Shown: positions 27,969 to 37,571, counted from the stretch's first letter. The stretch is 64,000 nt of DNA from Yinghuangia sp051388915 (GCF_051388915.1 NZ_JBPKBH010000005.1:496001-560000), one strand, 5' to 3'. A program made the numbers and translations. Notes: generated by a model from the sequence alone, not told the origin.

Positions 27969-29612
27969 TCAGTTGCCGGACTTGACGTGGCGCTTGATGG
28001 TCTCCTGGCCGACCTCGTCCTTGTCCATGCCGTCGACCGGCACCTCGGTGACCAGCGGCGAGCCGTCGGCCAGGGTGTAGGTCTGCTTGAACGCGGCGAG
28101 GGCGTCGATCATCGATTCGATGGTGGAGTCCTCGAGCTTGCCGGTCTCCGCGATGGTGGTCAGGATCTCCTTGCGCGAGATGCGCAGGTTGTCCAGGAAC
28201 TCACGCTCGAAGCGGCGGATCTCCTCCACCGGGACGTCGTCCAGGCGGCCGGTGGTACCGGCCCAGATGGAGACGACCTGCTCCTCCATCGGGAACGGCG
28301 AGTACTGGCCCTGCTTGAGCAGCTCGACCATCCGCGCGCCGCGCTCCAGCGAGGACTTCGAGGCGGCGTCCAGGTCGGAGCCGAAGGCGGCGAACGCCTC
28401 CAGCTCGCGGTACTGGGCGAGCGACAGGCGGAGCTGGCCGGAGACCGACTTCATCGCCTTGGTCTGCGCCGAGCCACCGACCCGGGAGACCGAGATACCG
28501 ACGTTGACCGCCGGGCGGACGCCCTGGTTGAACAGGTCCGACTCCAGGAAGCACTGGCCGTCGGTGATGGAGATGACGTTGGTCGGGATGTACGCCGACA
28601 CGTCGTTCGCCTTGGTCTCGATGATCGGCAGACCGGTCATCGAGCCCGCGCCCAGGTCGTCGGACAGCTTGGCGCAGCGCTCCAGCAGGCGGGAGTGCAG
28701 GTAGAAGACGTCGCCGGGGTACGCCTCGCGGCCCGGCGGGCGGCGCAGCAGCAGCGACACGGCGCGGTACGCCTCGGCCTGCTTGGTCAGGTCGTCGAAG
28801 ACGATCAGGACGTGCTTGCCCTGGTACATCCAGTGCTGGCCGATGGCCGAGCCGGTGTACGGCGACAGGTACTTGAAGCCGGCCGGGTCGGACGCGGGGG
28901 CCGCGACGATGGTCGTGTACTCCATCGCGCCGGCCTCTTCGAGCGAGCGGCGCACGCCCGCGATCGTCGAGCCCTTCTGGCCGACGGCGACGTAGATGCA
29001 GCGGACCTGCTTCTTCGGGTCGCCCGACTTCCAGTTCTGGACCTGGTTGATGATCGTGTCGACGCAGACCGCGGTCTTGCCGGTCTGGCGGTCGCCGATG
29101 ATCAGCTGGCGCTGGCCGCGGCCGATCGGGGTCATCGAGTCGATCGCCTTGATGCCGGTCTGCATCGGCTCGTGGACCGACTTGCGCATCATGACGCCGG
29201 GGGCCTGGAGTTCGAGGGCGCGGCGGCCCTCGCTCTCGATCTCGCCCTTGCCGTCGATCGGGTTGCCGAGGGGGTCGACCACGCGGCCGAGGTAGCCGTC
29301 GCCGACCGGCACCGACAGAACCTCGCCGGTCCGGCGGACCGTCTGGCCCTCTTCGATCGAGCTGAAGTCACCGAGGATGACGACACCGATCTCGCGGACG
29401 TCGAGGTTCAGCGCGAGGCCGAGGGTGCCGTCCTCGAACTTCAGGAGTTCGTTGGCCATGACCGAGGGCAGGCCCTCGACCTTGGCGATGCCGTCCATGC
29501 ACTCGCTGACCGTGCCGACTTCCTCGCGCGACGCCGTGTCCGGCTCGTACGAGTCGACGAAGCGCTCCAGCGCGTCCCGGATCTCCTCCGGCCGGATCGT
29601 GAGCTCCGCCAT
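27969..29612 (-). CDS. atpA: ATP synthase alpha subunit
   Basis: This 547-residue non-catalytic nucleotide-binding F1 subunit has its Walker A motif GDRQTGKT at 173-180, the HVLIVFDDLTKQ segment and the ISVSRVGGSAQ signature region near residue 370. The C-terminus is some 30 residues longer than the E. coli subunit, as in other high-GC actinobacteria. It lies 110 bp after atpH. Confidence 0.98.
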   Translation of the reverse strand: MAELTIRPEEIRDALERFVDSYEPDTASREEVGTVSECMDGIAKVEGLPSVMANELLKFEDGTLGLALNLDVREIGVVILGDFSSIEEGQTVRRTGEVLSVPVGDGYLGRVVDPLGNPIDGKGEIESEGRRALELQAPGVMMRKSVHEPMQTGIKAIDSMTPIGRGQRQLIIGDRQTGKTAVCVDTIINQVQNWKSGDPKKQVRCIYVAVGQKGSTIAGVRRSLEEAGAMEYTTIVAAPASDPAGFKYLSPYTGSAIGQHWMYQGKHVLIVFDDLTKQAEAYRAVSLLLRRPPGREAYPGDVFYLHSRLLERCAKLSDDLGAGSMTGLPIIETKANDVSAYIPTNVISITDGQCFLESDLFNQGVRPAVNVGISVSRVGGSAQTKAMKSVSGQLRLSLAQYRELEAFAAFGSDLDAASKSSLERGARMVELLKQGQYSPFPMEEQVVSIWAGTTGRLDDVPVEEIRRFEREFLDNLRISRKEILTTIAETGKLEDSTIESMIDALAAFKQTYTLADGSPLVTEVPVDGMDKDEVGQETIKRHVKSGN

Positions 29613-29722
29613 CTGGTGTCCCTGCTCTCCTAGGTGGTGGGGTTACGGTCCGCCGTCGGTGACGGCGATCTCGGAACCGCGATGCTGCTGTCTGTCGTTT
29701 ACGCTGCTCGTCGACCGCGCGG

Positions 29723-30538
29723 TCAACGGACCAGTCGCCGCCCGGCCTCGTCGAGGCGGGTGGCCACGGTGCCGTCGATGACGTCGTCACCGATCTGCAC
29801 TCGGACGCCCCCGATGACCTCTTCGTCGATCTCGACGTTGAGGTGCACCTGCCGGCCGTAGATCCGGCCGAGGGCCGCCGCCAGGCGGGTGTTCTGCTCC
29901 TCGGTGAGGGGCAGGGCCACCGTGACCAGGGCGACCACGCGGCGCCGACGCTCGGCGGCGAGCCGGGCGTACGCCTCGAGTCCCGCCTCCAGGCTACGGC
30001 TCCGCGGGTGTGCGACCAGGCGGGTCACCAGGCGCCGGGTGACGGGCTGGACCCGTCCCGCCAGCAGTCCGGAGACCAGCTCGGCCTTGCGACCGTCCGC
30101 GATGGACGGGTCGGCGAGCGTGGACCGCAGCTCGCGCTGTCCGGCCACGATGCGGCCGAAGCGGAACAGCTCGTCTTCGAGGTCGTCGAGGGAACCGTCC
30201 CGGTCCGCCCCGATGAGCTCGGCCTCGATCGACAGTTCGTCGATCGCGTCGACCAGGTCACGGGGGCGCGACCAGCGCGCCCGGACCAGGCCGCCGAGCA
30301 GATCGGCGGACTCGCCGCCGATCTGTCCGTCGAGGAGCTGGGCCAGGAAGGCGGCCCGTGACTCCCCGGACCGCGCCGGGTCCGTGAGGACCCGACGCAG
30401 GACCACCGTGCGGTCGAGCAACAGCACGACGGAGTGCAGGTCCTCGGCGAGCGCCGGCATGTCGGCGCCCGTCGACTGGGCGAGAGCGTCGAGGCGCTCG
30501 CGCGCCGCGGCGATCGATTCCCGGCTGGCGCCCTGCAT
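29723..30538 (-). CDS. atpH: ATP synthase delta subunit
   Basis: This 271-residue peripheral-stalk subunit is longer than the ~177-residue enterobacterial form but of the usual streptomycete size. The OSCP-like C-terminus is clear (VALVTVALPLTEEQNTRLAAAL ... GGVRVQIGDDVIDG). It joins F1 to the b subunits. Its ATG overlaps the atpF stop by one base (TGATG), so translation is coupled. Confidence 0.95.
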   Translation of the reverse strand: MQGASRESIAAARERLDALAQSTGADMPALAEDLHSVVLLLDRTVVLRRVLTDPARSGESRAAFLAQLLDGQIGGESADLLGGLVRARWSRPRDLVDAIDELSIEAELIGADRDGSLDDLEDELFRFGRIVAGQRELRSTLADPSIADGRKAELVSGLLAGRVQPVTRRLVTRLVAHPRSRSLEAGLEAYARLAAERRRRVVALVTVALPLTEEQNTRLAAALGRIYGRQVHLNVEIDEEVIGGVRVQIGDDVIDGTVATRLDEAGRRLVR

Positions 30539-31104
30539 CAGCGCACCTGCCCGGAGGTCTGCGCGGAGGTGCTCTCCGCGGCACGCGCGTCGAGCTCGTC
30601 GAGGAACCGGTCGACGATGCGGCGCTGGCGCGCCTCGTCCTCGAGCGATTCGCCGACGATCCGGCCCGCCAGCTCGGTGGCCAGCTTGCCGATGTCCTGC
30701 CGCAGCACCGTGGAGGCCTGCTTGCGGTCGGCCTCGATCTGCGCGTGGCCGGACGCGACGATCTCGTCCTTGATGCGGGCGCCTTCGGCGCGCATCTCGG
30801 AGAGTGCCGCGGCACCCTGCTCACGGGCGTCCTCGGTGAGGCGGCCGGCTTCGCGACGGGCGTCGATCAACTGGGCGCGGTAGCGCTCCAGTTCGGCCTG
30901 GGCTTCGGCCTGGGCCTCTTCCGCACGCGCCAGGCCGCCCTCGATGGCGTCCGTACGCTCTTCCAGCGTCTTCTTGATCTTCGGAAGGAGGACCTTGCCG
31001 AGGAAGAAGAAGACGATGAGGAACGCCACGCCACCGATGATGATTTCGTCGAGCGGCGGAAGAAGAGGGTTCATCTCCTCTTCGCCGCTGGCGATGTGGA
31101 TCAC
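30538..31104 (-). CDS. atpF: ATP synthase b subunit
   Basis: This 188-residue protein has a single transmembrane helix (about 20-38, IIIGGVAFLIVFFFLG) and a long, charged alpha-helical stator arm. I use GTG 31104 because ACGGAGGTTCCCACC lies directly before it. The longer frame back to 31137 would overlap atpE and lacks a ribosome site. It dimerises to hold F1 against the a subunit. Confidence 0.95.
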   Translation of the reverse strand: MIHIASGEEEMNPLLPPLDEIIIGGVAFLIVFFFLGKVLLPKIKKTLEERTDAIEGGLARAEEAQAEAQAELERYRAQLIDARREAGRLTEDAREQGAAALSEMRAEGARIKDEIVASGHAQIEADRKQASTVLRQDIGKLATELAGRIVGESLEDEARQRRIVDRFLDELDARAAESTSAQTSGQVR

Positions 31105-31133
31105 GGTGGGAACCTCCGTTGGGAAGTGAAGCG

Positions 31134-31358
31134 TCACTTACCGAAGACGAACGGCATGACGACGCCGATGAGGGCCAGGGCCTCGGCGAGCGCGAAGCCG
31201 AGCAGCATGTTCTGACGGATGAGGCCGGTGGCCTCCGGCTGGCGGGCCATCGCCTGGACGCCGTTACCGAAGATGATGCCGATGCCGACGCCGGGGCCGA
31301 TCGCCGCGAGGCCGTAACCGATGGAGCCGAGGCTGCCGGTAACTTCAGCGAGAAGCAT
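31134..31358 (-). CDS. atpE: ATP synthase c subunit (proteolipid ring)
   Basis: This 74-residue hairpin of two transmembrane helices has the glycine-rich first helix (AAIGPGVGIGIIFGNG), the polar loop RQPE and the proton-carrying E59 in FALAEALAL. It forms the rotating c-ring. ATG 31358 follows AAGGAAAG. It is too short to stand out as an open frame, but is unmistakable by sequence. Confidence 0.97.
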   Translation of the reverse strand: MLLAEVTGSLGSIGYGLAAIGPGVGIGIIFGNGVQAMARQPEATGLIRQNMLLGFALAEALALIGVVMPFVFGK

Positions 31359-31432
31359 TGGGGCTTTCCTTTTTTCGAGGCCGGTGGACTTTCCACCGGA
31401 CGACGGTTGAGGAGGGGATGGTCTGGTGTCTC

Positions 31433-32245
31433 TCAGTGCTCGGCTTCGAGCGAGCTGGAGATGTACGAGGCGGTCAGGAGCGTGATGATGTACGCCTGTA
31501 GCCCCTGGATCAGCAGCTCGAAGGCGACCAGCGCCACGACCACGATGAACGAGGTCGCCGAGTACAGGGCGCCGATGGTCGGGCCGAGCAGGTACCAGGC
31601 CGCGACGCTGAAGGTCACGATCAGCATGTGGCCGGCGAACATGTTGGCGAAGAGCCGGACGGCCAGGGTGAAGGGCCGGACGATGACGTTCGACAGGAAC
31701 TCGATCGGCGCGAGGAGGAAGTACAGCCACTTCGGCAGACCGGGCGGGAACATCATGTTCTTGAAGTAGCCCACGAAGCCCTGGTGCTTGATGCCCAGGT
31801 ACATGTAGGTCAGCCACACCATGCCGACGATCGAGGCCGGGAAGGCGATCCGCGAGGTGACCGGGAACTGCGCGATCGGGATGATCGACATCAGGTTCAT
31901 GATCCACACGAAGAAGAAGATCGAGACCAGGAAGGGGACGAAGTGGTCGCCCTTCTTGCCGATCGTCTCGCGGGAGATCTGGTCGCGGACGAACAGGTAG
32001 CCCAGCTCGCCGACGTTCTGGACGCCGCGCGGCACCAGCTTGGGCTTCGCGAACGCGCTCCAGAAGAAGCCGACCACGATGAGCACCGAGATCAGGCAGA
32101 GCAGCATCGGCTTGGTGAAGTCGAAGCTGCCGATCGAGAAGATCGGCTTGAACTCGTAGATGTTCAGCCCGGGCGAGGGGAAGCCGCAGCCGGCGTCAAA
32201 CAGGTGACAGCTGCTGGCGAGCTCGACGTCAGCGGCAGCCACCAT
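31433..32245 (-). CDS. atpB: ATP synthase a subunit
   Basis: This 270-residue polytopic membrane protein forms the proton half-channels beside the c-ring. The essential arginine lies in RPFTLAVRLFANMFAGH, and helices IVTFSVAAWYLL and FIVVVALVAFELLIQ follow. ATG 32245 has GAAGGAG upstream. It lies between the AtpZ-like gene and atpE. Confidence 0.97.
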   Translation of the reverse strand: MVAAADVELASSCHLFDAGCGFPSPGLNIYEFKPIFSIGSFDFTKPMLLCLISVLIVVGFFWSAFAKPKLVPRGVQNVGELGYLFVRDQISRETIGKKGDHFVPFLVSIFFFVWIMNLMSIIPIAQFPVTSRIAFPASIVGMVWLTYMYLGIKHQGFVGYFKNMMFPPGLPKWLYFLLAPIEFLSNVIVRPFTLAVRLFANMFAGHMLIVTFSVAAWYLLGPTIGALYSATSFIVVVALVAFELLIQGLQAYIITLLTASYISSSLEAEH

Positions 32246-32332
32246 CGACTCCTTCGTCGTGAAGCATCTTTACGGCAACCTCAGTGTGTCGGCGCGGTGG
32301 GGAACCGCGGAGCGGCACGCAGCAAGGCCCGG

Positions 32333-32578
32333 TCAGGACCTGCCGTGGCGGACATACACAAGAACCAGGGCCAGAGCGACTCCGACGATCACGCCGATCG
32401 GCAGGAACAGCGTGGAGTGTCCCGTCCACCGGTCGATCAGCCAGCCCAGCCCCCCGTAGAAGGCCATCCCGCCAAGGATGTAGCTGATGCTCGACCATGT
32501 GGCATCGGTCAGACCGCCGTCCTTCGGTCCCCTGTCCCGGGAACTTTCCGGACCGCTCGATCGTCCACTCTCGCTCAT
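32333..32578 (-). CDS. AtpZ/AtpI-family small membrane protein
   Basis: This 81-residue protein has a polar, Ser/Arg-rich N-terminus (1-28) and two transmembrane helices (about 33-50 and 56-75) with GGLGWLIDRWTGH between them, the mark of AtpZ/AtpI-like proteins encoded ahead of atp genes. They aid c-ring assembly or ion supply. A second, distinct AtpI-like gene precedes it, so the operon carries both types. Confidence 0.82.
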   Translation of the reverse strand: MSESGRSSGPESSRDRGPKDGGLTDATWSSISYILGGMAFYGGLGWLIDRWTGHSTLFLPIGVIVGVALALVLVYVRHGRS

Positions 32579-32702
32579 GACGCACCGGACGATAGCAGGA
32601 GGCCCTTGGGGTTACCGCACCCGGGCCGTCGATCTTGGACAGCACCCTGGACCAGCCCTGGGACGGGACGATGAACGCGGGGCGAACGCGCCGTGTCATA
32701 CG

Positions 32703-33107
32703 TCATCGCTTCCCGTCCGGTTCGACGTACGCGATCTTCAGTTTGCTGAAGACGCGGACCTGCGCGGCGATCCACACGAGGGTCGCGGCCAGGATCACCA
32801 GGGCGAAGACCTTGGTGTCGAACCAGGTGGCGTCGGCGAAGGCGAACAGCAGGATCGCCACTCCGCCGACCTGTGCGAGGTAGGTCAGCATCGCCATGTT
32901 CATGATCATGAACGGGTTGCCGTTGGTGATCTTCCCGATGGCGATCTGGCCGAGCGAGAAGAAGACGAGGACCACGGCGGACGCGAACGCGGCGCCGATC
33001 AGCCCCTCGGTTCCGGCGACAATCGTGCCCACGATCATCGCGACGATCGCGACGGCGGCCGTGGGGATGGCCGAGCCGCGCAGAAGCCGTGCGTCATTGG
33101 CCTGCAT
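32703..33107 (-). CDS. atpI: ATP synthase protein I (AtpI-like)
   Basis: This 134-residue protein has four transmembrane helices (about 13-31, 35-55, 73-91, 97-117) and a basic C-terminus. Position as first gene of the atp operon and the 4-helix layout fit AtpI, a non-essential assembly factor for the c-ring. Bacterial AtpI is poorly conserved in sequence, so the call rests on topology and context. Confidence 0.82.
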   Translation of the reverse strand: MQANDARLLRGSAIPTAAVAIVAMIVGTIVAGTEGLIGAAFASAVVLVFFSLGQIAIGKITNGNPFMIMNMAMLTYLAQVGGVAILLFAFADATWFDTKVFALVILAATLVWIAAQVRVFSKLKIAYVEPDGKR

Positions 33108-33229
33108 GTCGGTGTCTCCGGCAAGAGTCGGGAGTGCTGGGATCTCACCAGGACGGCCTGGGCTCGACGTGCCCCGGACTTGCGATGTTCAGCGGGGGTC
33201 TGAGCTTGACTCCCGTGTGTCCATCGGCC

Positions 33230-33259
33230 CTTATCCCTGGTTCGTGAACGCTATCACAA
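33230..33259 (-). promoter_or_regulatory. Candidate atp operon promoter
   Basis: On the minus strand TTGTGA (33254-33259) and GATAAG (33230-33235) are separated by 18 bp, in an AT-richer island about 120 bp before atpI. It resembles a housekeeping sigma-factor promoter. Confidence 0.5.
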
Positions 33260-33298
33260 ACTATTTGAGCAGAGCTTTACCCAGCCCTGTGCCCAACC

Positions 33299-34618
33299 TC
33301 ACAGCGGTCCCCTCTGGGCCCGTGAGCCGCTTCGCGCTACCGGGCGCGTGGCCGATTCCGGTCCGTGCCAAGGCTGTTCGCCGGATGCGTCGGTGGCGAG
33401 GAGGGGATCGTGAGCTATGTCCTGCTCTCCCCCGGCGGCCCTCCGACGGCCTCGGCCACGGTAGCGGGGCGGGACCACTGCGTACAACCAGCGGGGCACG
33501 TGCGGGCGGAACCACGGGAGCAGCAGCACGATCAGGCCGAAGGCCATGAAGCCCAGGCCCGCGTACACGATGGGGCGGCGGGCCGGGCGTACCGAGATGA
33601 GCACGGTGAACGACGCGATCAGGCCCGACCAGAAGTACATGATCATGACGGCCCGGCTGTGCGAGTGGCCGATTTCCAGCAGCCGGTGGTGCAGGTGGCC
33701 CTTGTCCGCGGCGAACGGCGACTGCCCCGCCCAGCCGCGCCGCGTGACGGCCATCACCAGGTCGATCAGCGGCACGATCAGCACCGCGAACGGCAGCACC
33801 AGCGGAATGTAGACAGGCACCAACTTGTGCGTCGCGAACGTCTGGGATCCACTTTGCGCGGAGATCACATCGGGATCGAGACGACCGGTCAGCGTGATCG
33901 CGGCCGCGGCGAGCATCAGGCCGATCAGCATCGAGCCCGAGTCGCCCATGAAGATGCGCGCGGGGTGCAGGTTGTGCGGCAGGAAGCCCGCGCACACGCC
34001 GATCAGCAGCGCGGTGAACATCGTGGGCGCGGCGGCGCCGTCGATGCCGTAGCCGAACCAGAGGCGGTAGGCGTACGCGAAGAACGCCAGGCCCGCGATG
34101 CACACCATCCCGGCCGCGAGGCCGTCGAGCCCGTCGACGAAGTTCACCGCGTTGATGGTGATCACGACGACCGCGATTGTCAGGATCGCGCCCTGCGTCG
34201 GGCTCAGGCTGTAGGTGCCGTGGCCGGGGATCGGCAGCCACAGGATGACGATGCCCTGCCACACCATGACGCCCGCGGCGAGGGCCTGGCCCAGCAGCTT
34301 GATGACGGCGTCGACGCCCCACTTGTCGTCGATGACGCCCAGCAGGCAGATCAGCGCGCAGCCGGACAGCAGCGCCTGCACGTCGGTCGAGTCGGTGAAC
34401 ACGACTTCCATGCCGGGGAGCTGACGGGCGATCAGCAGCCCGGCGCACAGGCCGCCGAACATCGCCATGCCGCCGAGGCGGGGGGTCGGCTCCTTGTGGA
34501 CGTCGCGCGCGCGGATCTCGGGCATCGCCCCGGCGGCGATCGCGAAGCGTCGTACGGCGCCGGTGAGCAGGTACGTGACTGCTGCCGAGACGAACAGCGT
34601 CAGCAGGTACTCGCGCAA
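33299..34618 (-). CDS. WecA/TagO-type polyprenyl-phosphate sugar-1-phosphate transferase
   Basis: This 439-residue membrane enzyme of the MraY superfamily has about ten transmembrane helices. Motifs are the Mg-binding DDKWG at 97-101, NAVNFVDGLDGLAAG and HNLHPARIFMGDSGSM. It moves GlcNAc-1-phosphate from UDP-GlcNAc to a polyprenyl phosphate to start a wall polymer. In this lineage it lies between glyA and the atp operon. A C-terminal basic, Arg/Gly-rich tail of about 55 residues is cytoplasmic and disordered. Confidence 0.92.
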   Translation of the reverse strand: MREYLLTLFVSAAVTYLLTGAVRRFAIAAGAMPEIRARDVHKEPTPRLGGMAMFGGLCAGLLIARQLPGMEVVFTDSTDVQALLSGCALICLLGVIDDKWGVDAVIKLLGQALAAGVMVWQGIVILWLPIPGHGTYSLSPTQGAILTIAVVVITINAVNFVDGLDGLAAGMVCIAGLAFFAYAYRLWFGYGIDGAAAPTMFTALLIGVCAGFLPHNLHPARIFMGDSGSMLIGLMLAAAAITLTGRLDPDVISAQSGSQTFATHKLVPVYIPLVLPFAVLIVPLIDLVMAVTRRGWAGQSPFAADKGHLHHRLLEIGHSHSRAVMIMYFWSGLIASFTVLISVRPARRPIVYAGLGFMAFGLIVLLLPWFRPHVPRWLYAVVPPRYRGRGRRRAAGGEQDIAHDPLLATDASGEQPWHGPESATRPVARSGSRAQRGPL

Positions 34619-34964
34619 GACTCAGCCACCGTCCCCGGACTCTGCATTTCGCCGCACACGCAGCACACTAGAGGTCATCGACTTCCCGGCGGGAAACGAT
34701 CGCACAGTGGACACCCTGCGGGCCACCGGCACCGCGCGCCCCGGACGCCACTTCCGCCTCTGTGCGCTCTGCGCTCACGATAGAACCACCGTTCCGGCAC
34801 TCGCCCTTCAGGGGACCCATTGCTCCGTCAGGGGCACACCGCCCCTACGGACCAATCCGGCGCGACGGCACAGCGGCGGAGGAAGCATCCGACACAGGGA
34901 CAGACGCTGCCAGGCGTCCGGCCGGTTCACCGGAACTGAGCCACGGTCCGGGCCACGGTCCGGG
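34619..34964. other. Intergenic region between the WecA-like gene and glyA
   Basis: About 346 bp without a credible gene. Near the glyA stop is a tandem 12-mer (CCACGGTCCGGG twice, about 34940-34964). No terminator with long arms was seen. Confidence 0.45.
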
Positions 34965-36239
34965 TCACCGTTCGGGGTACGCGGGATGCGTCGCGACGAG
35001 GTCCGCGACCGCCGCCGCGATGTCCCGCGCGGCGCTGCCGTCGGTGTCGCGCACCGCCCGTCCGACCAGCGTCGCGATCTCCTTCATGTCACCCTCCGTC
35101 ATCCCCTGCGTGGTCACCGCGGGGGTGCCGACCCGGACGCCCGAGGCGATCATCGGCTTGGCCGGGTCGAACGGGATGGCGTTCTTGTTGAGGGTGATCC
35201 CGGCCCGCTCGCAGCGGGTCTCGGCGTCCCGCCCGCTGACTCCCAGACCGCGCAGGTCGAGCAGCGCGAGGTGGGTGTCGGTGCCGCCGGACACCGCGCG
35301 CATCCCCTCGGCCTCCAGGCCCGTGGCGAGGGCCTGCGCGTTGGCCACGACTTGGCGTGCGTACGACGCGAAAGCCGGTTGGGCGGCCTCGCGCAGAGCG
35401 ACCGCCTTAGCCGCTACGGCGTGCATGAGCGGGCCGCCCTGACAGAAGGGGAAAACCGCTTTGTCGATTCGGTCGGCCAACTCCTCGCGGCACAGGATCA
35501 TGCCGCCGCGCGGGCCGCGCAGGACCTTGTGCGTCGTACAAGTGACGACATCGGCGTACGGAACGGGCGACGGGACCGCGCCTCCGGCCACCAGACCGAT
35601 GAAGTGTGCGGCGTCGACGACCAGATAGGCGTCCACTTCGTCGGCGATTTCTCGAAAGAGCGCGAAGTCGACAAGTCGCGGATAGGCCGTCGCACCGCAG
35701 ATCAGCATCTTCGGCCGGTGGCGCAGCGCCAGGTCCCTGACCTGGTCGTAGTCGATCGTTTCGGCCTTTTCGCGCACACCGTAGGCGACCGTGCTGAACC
35801 ACCTGCCGGAGAAGTTCACGCGTGACCCGTGGGTGAGGTGGCCGCCGTGCGGCAGCGACATCGCGAGCACCGTGTCGCCCGGGACGAGGAGGGCCGCGTA
35901 CGCCGCCAGGTTCGCCGACGCGCCCGAGTGCGGCTGGAGGTTGGCGTGCTCGGCGCCGAACAGCTCGCGGGCCCGGCGCAGCCCGATCTCCTCCGCGCGG
36001 TCGACCTCCGCGCAGCCGCCGTAGTAGCGCCTCCCGGGATACCCCTCGGCGTACTTGTTCGACAGCGTGCTGCCCAGCACGGCGAGCACAGCGGGTGACG
36101 TGAAGTTCTCGCTCGCGATGAGCTGGAGTCCCGCCCGCTGGCGCGCCAGCTCGCCCAGGACCACGTCGGCGATGTCGGGGTCGGTCCTCTGGAGCAGCGG
36201 GAAGTCCGGGCCCCAGAAGGGGACGTCGGTCGTGCCCAT
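34965..36239 (-). CDS. glyA: Serine hydroxymethyltransferase
   Basis: This 424-residue PLP enzyme converts serine to glycine and 5,10-methylene-THF. Motifs are LIASENFTSPAVL, NKYAEGYPGRRYYGG and the PLP lysine K238 in TCTTHKVLRGPRGG. ATG 36239 is preceded by AAAGGAG. Length is normal for the family. It is in the leftward run with the low-molecular-weight phosphatase, 58 bp upstream. Confidence 0.97.
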   Translation of the reverse strand: MGTTDVPFWGPDFPLLQRTDPDIADVVLGELARQRAGLQLIASENFTSPAVLAVLGSTLSNKYAEGYPGRRYYGGCAEVDRAEEIGLRRARELFGAEHANLQPHSGASANLAAYAALLVPGDTVLAMSLPHGGHLTHGSRVNFSGRWFSTVAYGVREKAETIDYDQVRDLALRHRPKMLICGATAYPRLVDFALFREIADEVDAYLVVDAAHFIGLVAGGAVPSPVPYADVVTCTTHKVLRGPRGGMILCREELADRIDKAVFPFCQGGPLMHAVAAKAVALREAAQPAFASYARQVVANAQALATGLEAEGMRAVSGGTDTHLALLDLRGLGVSGRDAETRCERAGITLNKNAIPFDPAKPMIASGVRVGTPAVTTQGMTEGDMKEIATLVGRAVRDTDGSAARDIAAAVADLVATHPAYPER

Positions 36240-36297
36240 GGCACAACTCCTTTTGACGGAGGGAGGCACCCTCCACTGTAGGTCGGAGAGACCTACA

Positions 36298-36900
36298 TCA
36301 CATCCCTGTCCGCGCCGTCAGCGCGGTCAACATGGGGTCGATCGCGGTGTTGATCTCGGACGCGCAGGCCCGGAAGACGTTCAGCGGCGAACCGTAGGGG
36401 TCCGCGACCTCGTCCCACTCCGGGCCGGGGGCGGCCATCCGGCCGCGCAGAGCGGCGGCGGCCCGGACCAGGAAGCGGCCCCGCTCGACCAGGTCCCCGT
36501 CGGGCACCGCGGAGTGCTCCAGGACGGCGACCAGACGGGTGAACTCCTTGAGCGTGAAGGTGCGCAGGCCGGACGCGTGCCCCATGGACACCACGTGCGC
36601 GCGGTGGTCCAGGGTCGCGGTGAGCACGAGGTCCGCCTCCGCAACGTGCTCGTCCTGGAGCTCGCGCCCCTTGAAATCCCCCGGGTCGCCGCCGAACTCG
36701 CGTACCACCTCGGCGGCGAACGGCTCCATCGAGGCGCCCTCGTGGCCCCAGGTGCCGGCGCTCGCCACCTCGATGCGGTCGCACTCGTACGAGGCCAGCC
36801 GCCGCGACAGGCCCAGCCGCGCCAGCCGCTCCGCGATGGGGGAGCGGCAGATGCTGCCCGTACAGACGAACAGGATGCGGAACGGGCCCGCACCTGCCAT
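36298..36900 (-). CDS. Low-molecular-weight protein tyrosine phosphatase-like protein
   Basis: This 200-residue protein has the N-terminal phosphate loop VCTGSICRSP with the C13-X5-R19 catalytic signature, and the general-acid loop as ADPYG near residue 165. It is somewhat longer than the classic ~160-residue enzymes owing to an insert around FTLKEFTRLV. Roles of such enzymes in streptomycetes include dephosphorylation of tyrosine kinases or arsenate reduction; which applies here is open. ATG 36900 lacks a clear ribosome site, and it follows the tsaC-like gene by 23 bp. Confidence 0.85.
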   Translation of the reverse strand: MAGAGPFRILFVCTGSICRSPIAERLARLGLSRRLASYECDRIEVASAGTWGHEGASMEPFAAEVVREFGGDPGDFKGRELQDEHVAEADLVLTATLDHRAHVVSMGHASGLRTFTLKEFTRLVAVLEHSAVPDGDLVERGRFLVRAAAALRGRMAAPGPEWDEVADPYGSPLNVFRACASEINTAIDPMLTALTARTGM

Positions 36901-36923
36901 CACGGGCCCGGGTGGGGGCGGCG

Positions 36924-37571
36924 TCAATTGACGCCCTCCAAATCGGGCACGACTTCGCGCAGGGTCTCCAGGGACAGCGCGCCCTCGCGGAGCAGGCGCG
37001 GGCGGCCGGCGGTCAGGTCGATGATCGAGGACGGCACGGTCGCCGGGCACGTGCCGCCGTCGAGATAGACCGAGACGGACTCGCCGAGCTGGTCCACCGC
37101 CTGGTCGACGGTCGTCGCGGGCGGGTTGCCGGAGCGGTTGGCGCTGCTGACCGCCATCGGGCCGGTCTCGTTCAGCAGTTCGATCGCGACGGGGTGCAGC
37201 GGCATCCGCACGGCCACGGTGCCGCGCGTCTCGCCGAGGTCCCACTGCAACGAGGGCTGGTGGAACGCGACGATGGTCAGCGCCCCCGGCCAGAAGGCGT
37301 CGACCAGCTCCCAGCCCAGCTCGGGGAAGCCCGTCACCAGCCCGTGCAGGGTGGTGGGAGAACCGACCAGCACGGGCGAGGGCATGTTGCGGCCGCGCCC
37401 CTTCGCGTCCAGAAGCGCCTTGACGGCGTGCGGGGAGAACGCGTCGCCGCCGATGCCGTACAGCGTGTCGGTGGGCATGACCACCAGCTCGCCCCGCTTC
37501 ACGGCACTGGCCGCCTCGCGCAGCCCCAGCCCGCGGTCCAGCGTGTCGGAGCAGTCGTAGCGTCGGCTCAT
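36924..37571 (-). CDS. tsaC: L-threonylcarbamoyladenylate synthase (TsaC/Sua5)
   Basis: This 215-residue YrdC-fold protein makes threonylcarbamoyl-AMP from threonine, bicarbonate and ATP, the first step of t6A37 tRNA modification. Motifs are MPTDTLYGIGGDA, ALLDAKGRGRNMP and SSANRSGNPP. It lacks the extra C-terminal domain of Sua5, so it is the TsaC form. It follows prmC in the operon, a common bacterial order. Confidence 0.93.
   Translation of the reverse strand: MSRRYDCSDTLDRGLGLREAASAVKRGELVVMPTDTLYGIGGDAFSPHAVKALLDAKGRGRNMPSPVLVGSPTTLHGLVTGFPELGWELVDAFWPGALTIVAFHQPSLQWDLGETRGTVAVRMPLHPVAIELLNETGPMAVSSANRSGNPPATTVDQAVDQLGESVSVYLDGGTCPATVPSSIIDLTAGRPRLLREGALSLETLREVVPDLEGVN

Noticed and set aside
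36240..36297. A glycine riboswitch or other riboswitch upstream of glyA
   Set aside because: The space is only 58 bp and has no matching conserved core; none was seen elsewhere in the window either.
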